From Conus ventricosus (taxonomy: Eukaryota > Mollusca > Gastropoda > Neogastropoda > Conidae): 64,000 nucleotides of DNA. Positions 50,347 to 56,231 of this stretch are shown in pieces. Under the pieces are notes generated by a model. It searched no databases, was not told the origin of the DNA, and was given only the letters and a program-made list of their open reading frames with translations. The number at the start of each line of letters is the position of its first letter. Position 1 is the stretch's first letter. The position numbers and the translations under genes are program-made. The DNA lies in the NCBI GenBank assembly GCA_018398815.1, contig CM031607.1, forward strand, positions 80,394,232 through 80,458,231, given 5' to 3'.

Positions 50347-51902
50347 GAAGAGTACCAGCATTTTCCTACTTTCCAGAAGATAAGATAATGTTGGTTATAG
50401 CCCAGCCGACTGCAAAGGGCCACATCAGGGCTGTACTTTCCAGAAAAAAACAAAACAAAAACAAATGAAGTTAAACAACTGCAGTTGTTGGTTATTTTTC
50501 TACCATTTGTTTGTTGTTCTTTCTTTCATCATGAATTATTTTTGTCTCTTGCATCAAAACGTTTATCATTCTGCTTTACACACACACACACTGAAGCAGG
50601 AAGATTTTTTTCTCAATACCTGTTACAGTACGATAAGATAATCAAATCTACAGCCAATAAAACATGTACCAAATCAATTTAGGGGTTGAAGATCAGTGGA
50701 CGTCTTTGTGATGACAGATTGGGAGGGGGACTAAGCAAGGTCAGGGAAACTGGGGCATAAATGACAGAATGTTTTGTGTCTGAATGTAGAAGTGCCACTG
50801 CCATTGTGTACTTTGTCCTTTCAAGCTTTAAATTTGCATTTGTAAAGTCAGCATGTGAGCACTTTGAAACATTCTACAGCCTATAAGTATAAATAATATA
50901 AAAATGAGTGTTTTTCTAAAGTTGCAACTGATTGTAGTGTTACTGTCCCTTACTTTCAAAACTTAATCATATTTTGAACACATTCTATTGAAATTTCAAT
51001 AAATCTAATATTAAAGATGAGATGGTGTGTCACACAGAAATTAACTTTGCTTAGCTCAATACTGTCTCATTCCACCATGTACTTGCTTGTTATCAACTGT
51101 CAAAAAAAAAAAAAAAAAAAAAAAAAACAACCCTAACCCATATTATTACAAGTTGAAAAACCATTACAGTACAAATGCACTGACACTGTTCAAAACTAAA
51201 TGCTTCAACACAGCCATCTGGGTAGGAAAATTGTGAAACAGCTGCTGGGTTACATGAAGTTTCTTTCATTATCAATAACATTGAATTAAGTTAACACACA
51301 CACAAACACACACACAGAAGTTTGATTAAAATTGTAAAATCGGAAATGAAATGAGGTAGGGAACAGTAAACGATAAACAGTAAACAAGTGGGGTATGTTT
51401 TGCTCCCAGTCTTGAATAAAAGTTACTCTGTGTTAGGTTTCCTTATGGGAGCAAAACATACCCCACTTGTTTACTGTTTAAAATTGTAAACAAAAACTGG
51501 CAAAAACCGGCTTGTGTTGAAACCGTTTCCTTTCATGTTTTCGTGAGTTTATCTGCAGTGACATTGCATTTGGCATGCGATACCCATTTTCAGCATCAAG
51601 ATACTCGAACTAAAACCAGATGTCTATGAGTCAAAGAGAATCCTGAGCATGAGAATGGAATTTGCGGCACGCCCACTCAACTAAGTAGACTCCATAGCGC
51701 TGCTTTGGATTTGATTCCAAGTTGATTATCAACTGTGCTTCATGAAACTCAGAGGGTTTACATTTAATATATTCTGTTACAAAAATCAACAGATCAGAAT
51801 ATCTAAAATGCGGTTCATCTTACTCTCGTGCCTAACGGCTCCGCCGGAATCTGGCTTCGGAGAACCAGGTGTCTTCTTCACTTTGCGAATCAGGGCGTCC
51901 AT
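23997..51902 (-). CDS. LDLRAP1: LDL receptor adapter protein 1 (ARH), nine coding exons
   Basis: Endocytic adaptor: the PTB domain binds FxNPxY signals in LDL-receptor-family tails and phosphoinositides at the plasma membrane, and the C-terminal half recruits clathrin and AP-2. Exons (minus strand): 51,902-51,824, 50,089-49,920, 31,464-31,352, 30,672-30,558, 29,951-29,839 (or 29,835), 28,034-27,914, 26,918-26,863, 24,936-24,887 and 24,153-23,997. Splice phases agree throughout except exon 5 to 6, where only the weak alternative donor at 29,835 keeps frame, giving about 325 residues against about 308 in human. The start MDAL, the KYLG core, ISFCTADRNHDKVFAFIA and ECHAFLC match the family strongly; FSKLAETR preserves the AP-2 appendage motif FxxLxxxR. 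Intron 2 is about 18.5 kb and carries mobile DNA. The symbol is assigned by recognition, without a database search. Confidence 0.9.
24154..24886 (-). other. LDLRAP1 intron 8 with poly(C)
   Basis: Contains a 20-nt C run at 24,555-24,574. Nothing else recognised. Confidence 0.6.
24887..24936 (-). CDS. LDLRAP1: LDLRAP1 exon 8 (acidic lead to AP-2 motif)
   Basis: 50 bp between TTGTTTCAG and AA/GTAAGC, reading PQAEDSDDENLEDSFS. It supplies the acidic residues and the Phe of the AP-2 beta-appendage motif, which is completed across the intron in exon 9. Confidence 0.82.
25360..25971. repeat. 56-bp minisatellite in LDLRAP1 intron 7
   Basis: About 10-11 degenerate copies built on 'ttgcattcacattcacaca' and 'caagtcaacccctaatttct', with landmarks at 25,693, 25,748, 25,805, 25,861 and 25,917 (period 55-57). 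Ends directly at a SINE. Confidence 0.85.
25972..26285 (+). mobile_element. tRNA-derived SINE
   Basis: Head region reads 'actaagcttgctgtcaaatg' then 'gcgagtttgaatcttgcc', close to the anticodon arm and box B of tRNA-derived mollusc SINEs. A tail ending 'gtcagcataaaactgaaact' lies at 26,260-26,280. A C-rich interruption at 26,133-26,151 splits it. Family assignment is from memory. Confidence 0.5.
26286..26862 (-). other. Rest of LDLRAP1 intron 7
   Basis: C-rich run near 26,280-26,296 and A runs near 26,665 and 26,812. No gene. Confidence 0.5.
26863..26918 (-). CDS. LDLRAP1: LDLRAP1 exon 7
   Basis: 56 bp between CTCTTTCAG and GAG/GTCTGT, reading DYDVSDILTGNGVHLNHTE. Phase matches both neighbours. 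No known motif; probably flexible linker. Confidence 0.72.
26919..27913 (-). other. LDLRAP1 intron 6
   Basis: TATA/CA/GCAT simple repeats near 27,015-27,180; otherwise AT-rich with no recognised element. Confidence 0.55.
27914..28034 (-). CDS. LDLRAP1: LDLRAP1 exon 6 (clathrin-box-like motif)
   Basis: Acceptor TTTGTCTCAG and donor G/GTAAGG. Encodes TVVPQSNAPLIDLQPVHPP and a Pro/Ser/Gln-rich linker ending SFA. LIDLQ resembles the type I clathrin box; in vertebrate ARH the box is LLDLE at the equivalent place, so clathrin binding is a reasonable inference. Ends in phase 1. Confidence 0.78.
28035..29838 (-). other. LDLRAP1 intron 5 with a 63-bp duplication
   Basis: Two copies of 'attaccatctgaaacaggaa' with flanks lie near 29,495-29,555 and 29,560-29,620. 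I looked here for an extra exon to repair the exon 5/6 phase and found none convincing. Confidence 0.55.
29839..29951 (-). CDS. LDLRAP1: LDLRAP1 exon 5 (PTB C-terminal helix)
   Basis: Begins AQAVTLTVWQAFNVAQERW, the C-terminal PTB helix, then a very basic EQQRRKSQRAKEKCNKT tail. The acceptor is TGTGTGCAG. The natural-looking donor AAG/GTTGGT at 29,838 leaves phase 2, which does not fit exon 6; using the GT at 29,834 (exon to 29,835) restores phase 0. A missed small exon would also solve this. Confidence 0.88.
29952..30557 (-). other. LDLRAP1 intron 4 with partial duplication
   Basis: 'acctctacattatcttacgt' recurs near 30,216 and 30,310 with similar flanks ('actcacaaactgtc', 'catcatctgtcaatt'), an imperfect duplication of about 95-100 bp. 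Confidence 0.6.
30558..30672 (-). CDS. LDLRAP1: LDLRAP1 exon 4 (PTB domain core)
   Basis: 115 bp reading ISFCTADRNHDKVFAFIA, then ETMECHAFLCAKTKI, followed by a consensus donor GTAAGT. This is the most diagnostic stretch, almost identical to vertebrate ARH, and separates it from NUMB, DAB and GULP relatives. Confidence 0.95.
30673..31351 (-). other. LDLRAP1 intron 3
   Basis: Short (CA)n near 31,330-31,345. No other element seen. Confidence 0.55.
31352..31464 (-). CDS. LDLRAP1: LDLRAP1 exon 3 (PTB domain)
   Basis: Acceptor GTGCTTACAG, 113 bp, reading AKSEGKKLKKVSLTVSSRGI and ending DLSIYR with donor AG/GTGTGT. This is the GKKL.KV.L.VS.RGI strand pair of ARH PTB domains. Ends in phase 2 and joins exon 4 in frame. 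Confidence 0.92.
31465..32269 (-). other. Intron 2, purine-rich stretch
   Basis: Long A/G-biased DNA at about 31,540-31,600 and 31,800-32,090. Frames on the minus strand there are polypyrimidine artefacts. Confidence 0.6.
32270..32770 (-). mobile_element. LINE C-terminus with RNase H tail (I-group type)
   Basis: Minus-strand fragments in order: VRDNEIVDQLAKNATNKR (end of an RNase H domain), LKPKAQTYVRELWQEEWN, ESPWC (start of the Cys/His finger) and TADCMKTLFRDLQPDVFFES near the stop. Domain order and wording fit LINEs with RNase H after the polymerase. Several frameshifts; dead and 5'-truncated. Same orientation as the host gene. Confidence 0.65.
32771..34020 (-). other. Intron 2, unremarkable and purine-rich parts
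   Basis: A/G-rich tract at about 33,480-33,770 and (CA)n at 33,883-33,918. No gene recognised. Confidence 0.5.
34021..34111. repeat. Perfect 27-bp inverted repeat, 37-nt loop
   Basis: Left arm 34,021-34,047 (starting 'agagaacgtagaaatacc') and right arm 34,085-34,111 are exact reverse complements. The loop contains a further CGCCC/GGGCG pairing. It may be a foldback MITE, a hairpin precursor or an artefact. No target duplication is evident. Confidence 0.9.
34112..35686. other. Intron 2, two unassigned minus-strand frames
   Basis: Minus frames at 34,689-34,928 (79 codons) and 35,185-35,376 (63 codons, acidic) have more protein-like composition than the surroundings and might be decayed accessory genes of the Maverick-like element, but I recognise no family. 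A box-B-like GGTTCGAAATC lies on the minus strand near 34,300-34,310. Confidence 0.35.
35687..35775. repeat. GCATGC-centred short tandem repeat
   Basis: Four copies of 'ccccacgcatgcacaccc' with GCATGC at 35,692, 35,714, 35,743 and 35,764. Directly abuts the next array. Confidence 0.85.
35776..35965. repeat. TTAATTAAGT-centred AT-rich tandem repeat
   Basis: Degenerate units of about 20-27 bp combining 'ccccaagttc' and 'ttaattaagttttt'. Marks the left edge of the Maverick-like gene cluster and may be part of its terminal or regulatory region. Confidence 0.75.
35990..36473 (-). pseudogene. Maverick-like small basic membrane protein, frameshifted
   Basis: Minus strand from an ATG at about 36,473: a Gln/Asn/Glu-rich start, then GRVEAGKKLAEWNRQKK, a basic motif I associate with small proteins of Maverick/adintovirus-like elements, then a membrane segment (VAIFGALAAVGAVITVI) near 36,110-36,170 and a charged tail. 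At least two frame changes break it. The plus-strand 63-codon hydrophobic frame at 36,002-36,193 overlies the same membrane segment and is more likely its shadow. Confidence 0.45.
36744..36941 (-). CDS. Hypothetical 65-residue protein of the Maverick-like cluster
   Basis: ATG at 36,941 preceded by very AT-rich promoter-like DNA; begins MNSDDLLQLQGSLNLP. No domain recognised. It diverges from the next gene across about 35 bp, as in compact viral genomes. Could be a fragment. Confidence 0.4.
   Translation of the reverse strand: MNSDDLLQLQGSLNLPVLMNDQVDDQAIMPKGKVVFFGGVWKKQNSSSELNSALNRFNRCRHKTF
36979..37208 (+). pseudogene. Maverick-like small conserved protein, one frameshift
   Basis: Opens MSTEKTVANLVYHSAVIGG at 36,979, then a frameshift near 37,036; the other frame continues with KPADLGKLDFEDSAKLIAVI and QGIIPDSINM to a stop at about 37,207. 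KPADLGKLD is a phrase I recall from short genes next to Maverick-type integrases in cnidarians and molluscs. Function unknown. Confidence 0.5.
37230..37632 (+). pseudogene. Maverick-like coiled-coil protein, several frameshifts
   Basis: Opens MASLVMMIGGAVVNALA, soon shifts frame, and passes through a charged helical part (AMEQLAAQDAYEKHRIEQL) to KFSDFYHPSEKQKMQEIAF and a final hydrophobic segment before a stop at about 37,630. The SDFYHPSE ending is shared with small proteins encoded beside integrase in related elements. Probably virion or membrane associated; that is inference. Confidence 0.5.
37637..38584 (+). pseudogene. Maverick/Polinton-type rve integrase, broken by frameshifts
   Basis: Retroviral-like integrase. 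N-terminal YYSPKGYW start, a WLSKQAIWQIYLPAP segment, HQMDLLYLPSD carrying the first catalytic Asp, LTVIDIASRYKDAEPL, VDDGKEF with the second Asp, and QALVENF carrying the final Glu, then a C-terminal KVRYLYLPGEAEGDTRIRQ region. These pieces lie in at least three frames (changes near 37,870, 38,010, 38,420 and 38,480), so no full protein can be made. Stop near 38,582. The gene follows the small proteins on the same strand and converges on the polymerase gene. Confidence 0.75.
38585..39700 (-). pseudogene. Protein-primed DNA polymerase B, C-terminal part
   Basis: Read on the minus strand: FEKPHELHD near 39,640 (the Y/F-x-x-x-LHD motif of Maverick polymerases), a damaged DTDS catalytic motif C at about 39,040-39,058, a TSDYPKDSPLHSITNKKVLG segment, FVGLRSKMYSF near 38,850, and the terminal AYGHY motif near 38,610. 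Spacing fits the family. Frames shift, heavily so above 39,060 where the whole sequence looks corrupted. The remainder of the gene should lie at higher coordinates. Confidence 0.7.
39060..49392. other. Corrupted low-quality sequence, about 10.3 kb
   Basis: Texture changes abruptly: homopolymer blocks such as 'ggggtttttt', 'aaaaccc' and 'gggcccgggggccc' occur everywhere on both strands, and no frame stays open beyond broken fragments. Yet polymerase-B motifs are recognisable at 39.05 and 39.64 kb, so it is real sequence with dense indels. Best explained as an unpolished consensus. It probably contains the rest of the Maverick-like element. A damaged (CA)n lies at about 49,092-49,162. Confidence 0.75.
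49393..49477. other. Return to normal sequence texture
   Basis: From about 49,390 the sequence reads as ordinary AT-rich intron again. Confidence 0.5.
49478..49572 (-). mobile_element. Mini-element copy B with 13-bp target duplication
   Basis: 'acaattttaggtt' occurs at 49,478-49,490 and again at 49,560-49,572. Between them lie 69 bp: a conserved 50-bp part ending 'cacatcagggctg' and a variable 17-bp end. On the minus strand the start CAGCCCTGATG is fixed and the far end is variable and TTAT-rich, like the 3' tail of a retroposon. Confidence 0.75.
49573..49919 (-). other. End of intron 2, GA/GACA-rich
   Basis: Purine-rich simple sequence at 49,675-49,890 including (GACA)n. No gene. Confidence 0.6.
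49920..50089 (-). CDS. LDLRAP1: LDLRAP1 exon 2 (PTB domain, first part)
   Basis: Acceptor TTTGTGTTCAG, then KLGEGWAENKQPVADDRGVV and FYLKYLGFTLVDE, the first PTB strand, ending AVQRIVAMVK. The acidic insert DEVDDDESYGDGAS is longer than in vertebrate ARH. The donor is GTTTTG, a weak site, directly before the 18.5-kb intron 2; the next exon joins in phase 0 with the expected residues. Confidence 0.88.
50299..50343. repeat. (CA)n microsatellite in intron 1
   Basis: About 22 CA units. Confidence 0.95.
50367..50445 (-). mobile_element. Mini-element copy C with 12-bp target duplication
   Basis: 'tactttccagaa' at 50,367-50,378 and 50,434-50,445 flanks 55 bp (50,379-50,433) nearly identical to copies A and B. 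The duplication is perfect, so this is a young insertion of a very small element. Confidence 0.85.
50446..51374 (-). other. LDLRAP1 intron 1
   Basis: Poly(A) of about 26 at 51,102-51,127. No gene or other element. Confidence 0.5.
51375..51479. repeat. Perfect 34-bp inverted repeat, 37-nt loop
   Basis: Arms 51,375-51,408 (starting 'aaacagtaaacaagtggggt') and 51,446-51,479 are exact reverse complements around a 37-nt loop. The left arm is preceded by a partial copy of its own start ('aacagtaaacgat'). Lies in intron 1, about 350 bp from exon 1. Confidence 0.92.
51824..51902 (-). CDS. LDLRAP1: LDLRAP1 exon 1 (start codon)
   Basis: ATG at 51,902-51,900 opens MDALIRKVKKTPGSPKPDSG and the exon ends HE plus one base, followed by donor GTAAGA. 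The MDAL start and basic leader match vertebrate ARH. The split Lys codon joins perfectly to exon 2. The plus-strand 159-codon frame over this place is a shadow. The 5' UTR and promoter lie at higher coordinates and are not delimited. Confidence 0.85.
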
Positions 51903-52389
51903 CGTCGACACCGAAAGTCCACGAATGTATCACACTGTAAGTACAGTCGAGATATCAGTGGTGGCTCTGTCGAATTGCCAGACAGTTCAGTTCATGAAAG
52001 CGCCGACAACCACTTCTTTCCGTGAGTGGTCAAAGTCTGCTTTTTCACGGTATCCTGAACAATGTGACCTCATTCATGCCCCAGTCTTGAGTGGGACCAT
52101 TCCCACCGACCTCTTTGTACTCTTTTCAACAAGAGCCATCGAAGGGAAGCAATCTTGCAGGGCTGAACAAAGCGATAATTTTTTTCTCCAAGTGATGATG
52201 ATATTGATCATGATGATTTAATATCAACAATCAATTTGACAAATCTCCAAAACAGAATCAGGTATCGAAATATTTAAATAAATGGCACTGTTTAGTACGA
52301 TGATTTAGCTGAAAATCTTTCCTTCAAGCAGAACTAGGCCTATGTTAACTTTGTTTTATTTTTATTTTTTGAACTCAGATAGTTTACAT
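51903..52389. other. LDLRAP1 upstream region
   Basis: Holds the 5' UTR and possible promoter of LDLRAP1 (minus strand), but no clear TATA box or CpG island stands out. Confidence 0.4.
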
Positions 52390-52462
52390 ACTTTTGCCTT
52401 TAGCTCCCGGAACTAAAATAATTGCTAGCACTCTATTTAACGAAACACACCGAAGGAAAATT
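52390..52462. repeat. 73-bp perfect direct repeat, copy 1
   Basis: Starts 'acttttgcctttagctcccg'. Identical over 73 bp to 52,725-52,797; the period is 335 bp. Perfect identity means a recent duplication or an assembly duplication. Confidence 0.92.
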
Positions 52463-52644
52463 ATGATTGTTAGTACGCCATTCGGAAAGACGATTGTCCA
52501 CAGAGTGCAAAGCAGAGCGAATAGGAAGGGAGGCAACAACCTTTCAGTGCAGTAATTTTTCTTTTTGCGGTAGTGGATTTGCTCCCGTCTGTGCGTGCGT
52601 GTCTCTATCTCTGTCTCTCTGTCTGTCTCTGTCTTTGTCTCGAT

Positions 52645-52662
52645 CTCTCCCCCCCCCCCCCT

Positions 52663-52724
<62 letters not shown>
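52645..52724. repeat. Poly(C) and (CT)n tract
   Basis: C-rich run then about 26 CT units, directly against copy 2 of the 73-bp repeat. Confidence 0.95.
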
Positions 52725-52727
<3 letters not shown>

Positions 52728-52797
52728 TTTGCCTTTAGCTCCCGGAACTAAAATAATTGCTAGCACTCTATTTAACGAAACACACCGAAGGAAAATT
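52725..52797. repeat. 73-bp perfect direct repeat, copy 2
   Basis: Identical to 52,390-52,462. Downstream sequences of the two copies differ immediately after the repeat. Confidence 0.92.
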
Positions 52798-53117
52798 TCC
52801 CCAGCCCACCTCACTCCCTACCCCCGCTCTCTCCTTCCTCTTCATTATTATTATTCTCTTTTTTGTTTTTGTTTTGTTATTATTATTATTTGTTGTTGTT
52901 TTGTTTATATTATTCTTATTTTTTGTTTTGTTTTCATTTATCTTCTATTTTCATTTGATGTTCCTCTATGATTACATGACCGCTTTGCTTGCTTCTTTGA
53001 TTTCTTACATTAATTGATTTCACTGCATGTTGTAGTCCCTACTCAGGGCGAGGACTGGATGTAAAAAAGCACGTTTGTGCTTATCTATTATCCTCGTAAA
53101 TAAAGAATTTTGTCTTG

Positions 53118-53120
<3 letters not shown>
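52798..53120 (+). mobile_element. LINE 3' UTR with poly(A)-signal end
   Basis: T-rich sequence ending in 'actcagggcgaggactggat', a small hairpin 'agcac-gtttgt-gct', then 'aataaagaattttgtcttgt'. This is the type of ending I recognise from mollusc LINEs, with AATAAA and a TTGTC-like tail passing into (CT)n at 53,121-53,170. Confidence 0.55.

Positions 53121-53170
<50 letters not shown>
53121..53170. repeat. (CT)n microsatellite
   Basis: About 25 CT units at the end of the LINE tail. Confidence 0.95.
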
Positions 53171-53172
<2 letters not shown>

Positions 53173-53960
53173 AAAACACCAACTGACTCCTCTTTGCCTA
53201 AAACTTCAGTTGAATGGCACTTGTCTCGAACAAGCAGATGAGCATCATGTTTTAGGGGTAACGATTGATTTTAATTGAAATGGCAATCACATCTCAATAA
53301 TGTGAGCATCGTGTTTTAGGGGTAACGATTGATTTTAATTGAAATGGCAATCACATCTCAATAATGTGAGCATCGTGTTTTAGGGGTAACGATTGATTTT
53401 AATTGAAATGGCAATCGCATCTCAATAATGTGAGCATCGTGTTTTAGGGGTAACGATTGATTTTAATTGAAATGGCAATCACATCTCAATAATGTATGCA
53501 AGATAATAAAAAAAAAACAACCCACCCTTTTCCTGCTATCTCAATTAAAGCGCTACGTTAACAGTACAGTGCTTAACATTTTCTTCAACGTACGCATCTT
53601 CACGTATTAATTACGCTTCAACAGAATAGGACGGGAGTAGTGATGTCCACAAAAAAGAGGCTGACTTCTCTCCAAAGACATGCAGCAAAGCTACTCCATC
53701 CAGCAGTACCTTTCACAACAGATGGAAAACTAAAAGCGCTGAAAATACTTCCTCTGAGTAAGCAGTTGGAATTCAACAATGCATTGTTTATGTTTACTGT
53801 AATGTAAGATGCCTGTGTGTACGGACTGCGCATGTGCGTACCCGAAGCGTTAGCACCTTGGGAACGCGATCGCTTTCGACCAACATGGCTTATGTCCAGT
53901 AAACCTTGAATGCAAAACTAGATTGGCCTTCTGTGTGGTCATCCTTGTGTATTGTCCACT
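53171..53960 (+). mobile_element. Decayed LINE reverse-transcriptase C-terminal region
   Basis: Plus strand carries LNGTCLEQADEHHVLGVTID (the region after the catalytic core, compare VKFLGV.ID in LINE polymerases), then SLQRHAAKLLHPAVPFTTD and LKALKILPLSKQLEFNNALF. Stops and frameshifts intervene, and a 64-bp minisatellite has grown inside it. Confidence 0.62.
53239..53494. repeat. 64-bp minisatellite, four copies, inside LINE coding
   Basis: Copies begin at 53,239, 53,303, 53,367 and 53,431, almost identical ('tgagcatcgtgttttagggg'). Each copy translates to part of the polymerase fragment, so the repeat was made by amplifying transposon coding DNA. Confidence 0.93.
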
Positions 53961-54413
53961 ATACCTAACACGACACTTACAATCTCGATAGATACCATGC
54001 TATGTTTAAACACCTAACCTACTCCATTAAATCGCTCATCCCCACTCCCACTCTGTCTACCATACCTCTTCTCCTCCCCGGACCTAAAATTCTACCACCA
54101 CCCCACCCCCACCCCCCAACCCACCTTCCTCCGTGTGCTTTTGTTTGTTTGTTTGTTTGTGTTGGTTTTTCCCTTCTGTTTGACTACTCATTATGTCATT
54201 ATTACGTTTATGAATAGTCTGCTTGTCATTGTGGAATTACATTACAGTGTAGCGATGTTGATTTGTCAGTATTAATGATAATTATGTTTTGAATAATGTA
54301 TGCGTTACCAGGACAGATTATAAGACTAGACTAATCCTCATCCTAGCGTATTAAAGATCAATCAATCAGTCAATCAATCAGTCAATCAATCAATCTGTCA
54401 ATCAATCAATCTC
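53961..54413 (+). other. Probable LINE 3' UTR and (AATC)n tail
   Basis: Continues the previous element without a gene and ends in 'attaaagatcaatcaatcag' with an (AATC)n tail at about 54,357-54,412, as in 3' ends of some LINEs. Confidence 0.45.
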
Positions 54414-54415
54414 TC

Positions 54416-54479
<64 letters not shown>

Positions 54480-54482
54480 TCT
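54414..54482. repeat. (CT)n microsatellite
   Basis: Interrupted CT run. Confidence 0.93.
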
Positions 54483-54766
54483 CAAGGCAAGAGAAGAGTA
54501 AGATAAAGTTGAATGGTTCGAGTTTTTTTTTGTTTTGAAAATTCAACCTTTACACGCACACGCACACGCACACACCACTTGTGAAATCAGACGAGCGTGC
54601 TTGTGAATCTCATCATATGCCAACTGAATCCAAGGCCTGGGGATAATACCACACAGGCTCATGCACTGCCAGACTGTGTTATTGGCGTAATCCCCAACTC
54701 GGCATCCCAAACATGAACCTTTAACAACAACAACAACAACAATAACAACAACAACAACACTCAGGG

Positions 54767-54876
54767 CATGATCCACTTACAAAGACTGATTTACCATCTG
54801 TATATTTTTTAAAAGAAAAAAGAAAAAGAAAAAAAAGAAGAAGACATGACTCATTTCCAAGGACTGACGTACTATC

Positions 54877-54960
<84 letters not shown>

Positions 54961-55690
54961 GGTTGGCGTACCATCAGCCAAAAAAGAAGATATGATTCTC
55001 TTAAAACGATTGGCGTACCATCAGCCAAAAAAGAAAATATGATTTCACTTAAAAGCATTGGCGCACCATCAACTAAAAAGGAAGACGTGAACCACTTACA
55101 AAGACTGGCGTACCATCAGCCAGATAATGAAGACATGATCCACTTACAAGAGCTGGCATAGCCTCGGCTCGAAAAGAAAACTTAATCCATTCACAAGGAG
55201 TGGTGTGCGATTAACTAATAAAGAAGAAATGGTACACTTACAACGACTGACGTGTAATCGACAAAGAAGAAGAAGAAAAAGAAGTGATAATACCATCGGC
55301 TAGAAAAAGAAGACATAATGAACTTCCAAAGATGGCATACCATCAACTAGAAAAGAAGACACTATCCACTCACAAAGACTGGCGTACCATCAACTAGAAA
55401 AGAAGACACTATCCACTCAAAAAGATGATCGAACCATCAGCTAAAAAAGAAGACACTATCCACTCACAAAGACTGGCGTACCATCAACTAGAAAAGAAGT
55501 CACTATCCACTCACAAAGATTGTCGAACCATCAACTAGAAAAGAAGATACTATCCACTCACAAAGATTGGCGTACCATCAACTTAAAAAAAAAAAAAGGA
55601 CACTATCCACCCATTAAGACTGGCGAACCATCAACTTAAAAAATAAAAAATAAAAAAATCTTTGATTGTCAAAGATTGTCGAACCATCAA
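54767..55690. repeat. 47-60-bp satellite, about 18 degenerate copies
   Basis: Unit 'cactcacaaagactggcgta' then 'ccatcaactagaaaagaaga', 47 bp in the best copies near 55,360-55,560, longer elsewhere. The first copies are interrupted by a (CA)n of 40 units at 54,878-54,957. Stray copies continue at about 55,905-55,980. Confidence 0.88.
54878..54957. repeat. (CA)40 microsatellite inside satellite unit
   Basis: Lies between 'gtactatcaa' and 'ggttggcgtaccatcag', i.e. inside one satellite unit. Confidence 0.96.
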
Positions 55691-55992
55691 CCTATGGGTA
55701 AGCTTGGAACATTTTTTGGGGGTGGGTGGGTGGGTGGGGGCTCTCCTTGTTTGTTCTGCATCCTTTGAGTTGTCATTTCTGCCAGACGATCCAGTCATAA
55801 GCAGTATTCCTTTGGAGTTATGGGCCTGCTTTTATAACTTTTTTTATTTCATCATTGGAGCAAGAGTTACCCTACTTGTTTGCTATTTAAAAGAAGAAAA
55901 AAGATAACGTCGCATCATCAATTTAGAAAAACAAAGAAGATAAATCGTCCATTTACAAAGACGGCGTGCCATCAGCGCATGGGCTGCTCCTT
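55691..55992. other. Non-coding with (GGGT)n and stray satellite copy
   Basis: Short (GGGT)n near 55,720. A diverged satellite unit near 55,905-55,980. Confidence 0.5.
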
Positions 55993-56059
55993 TTTTTTTT
56001 TTTTTTTCCTTTTCTTTTCTTTTCTTTCCTTTTTCTTTCTTTCTTTCTTTCTTTTTTTC

Positions 56060-56119
<60 letters not shown>

Positions 56120-56153
56120 TTTCTTTCCTTTTTCTTTCTTTTTTGTTTTTGTT

Positions 56154-56197
<44 letters not shown>

Positions 56198-56231
56198 TGT
56201 GTGGTGCGTGCGTGCGTGCGTGCGTGCGTGC
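55993..56231. repeat. Compound polypyrimidine, (TG)n and (TGCG)n repeat
   Basis: (CTTT)n, then (TG)28 at 56,062-56,118, another CT-rich run, (TG)n at 56,156-56,204, then (GCGT)n. Frames here are artefacts. Confidence 0.93.

Noticed and set aside
51742..52221. 159-codon plus frame
   Set aside because: Antisense shadow of LDLRAP1 exon 1 and its upstream flank, no domain.
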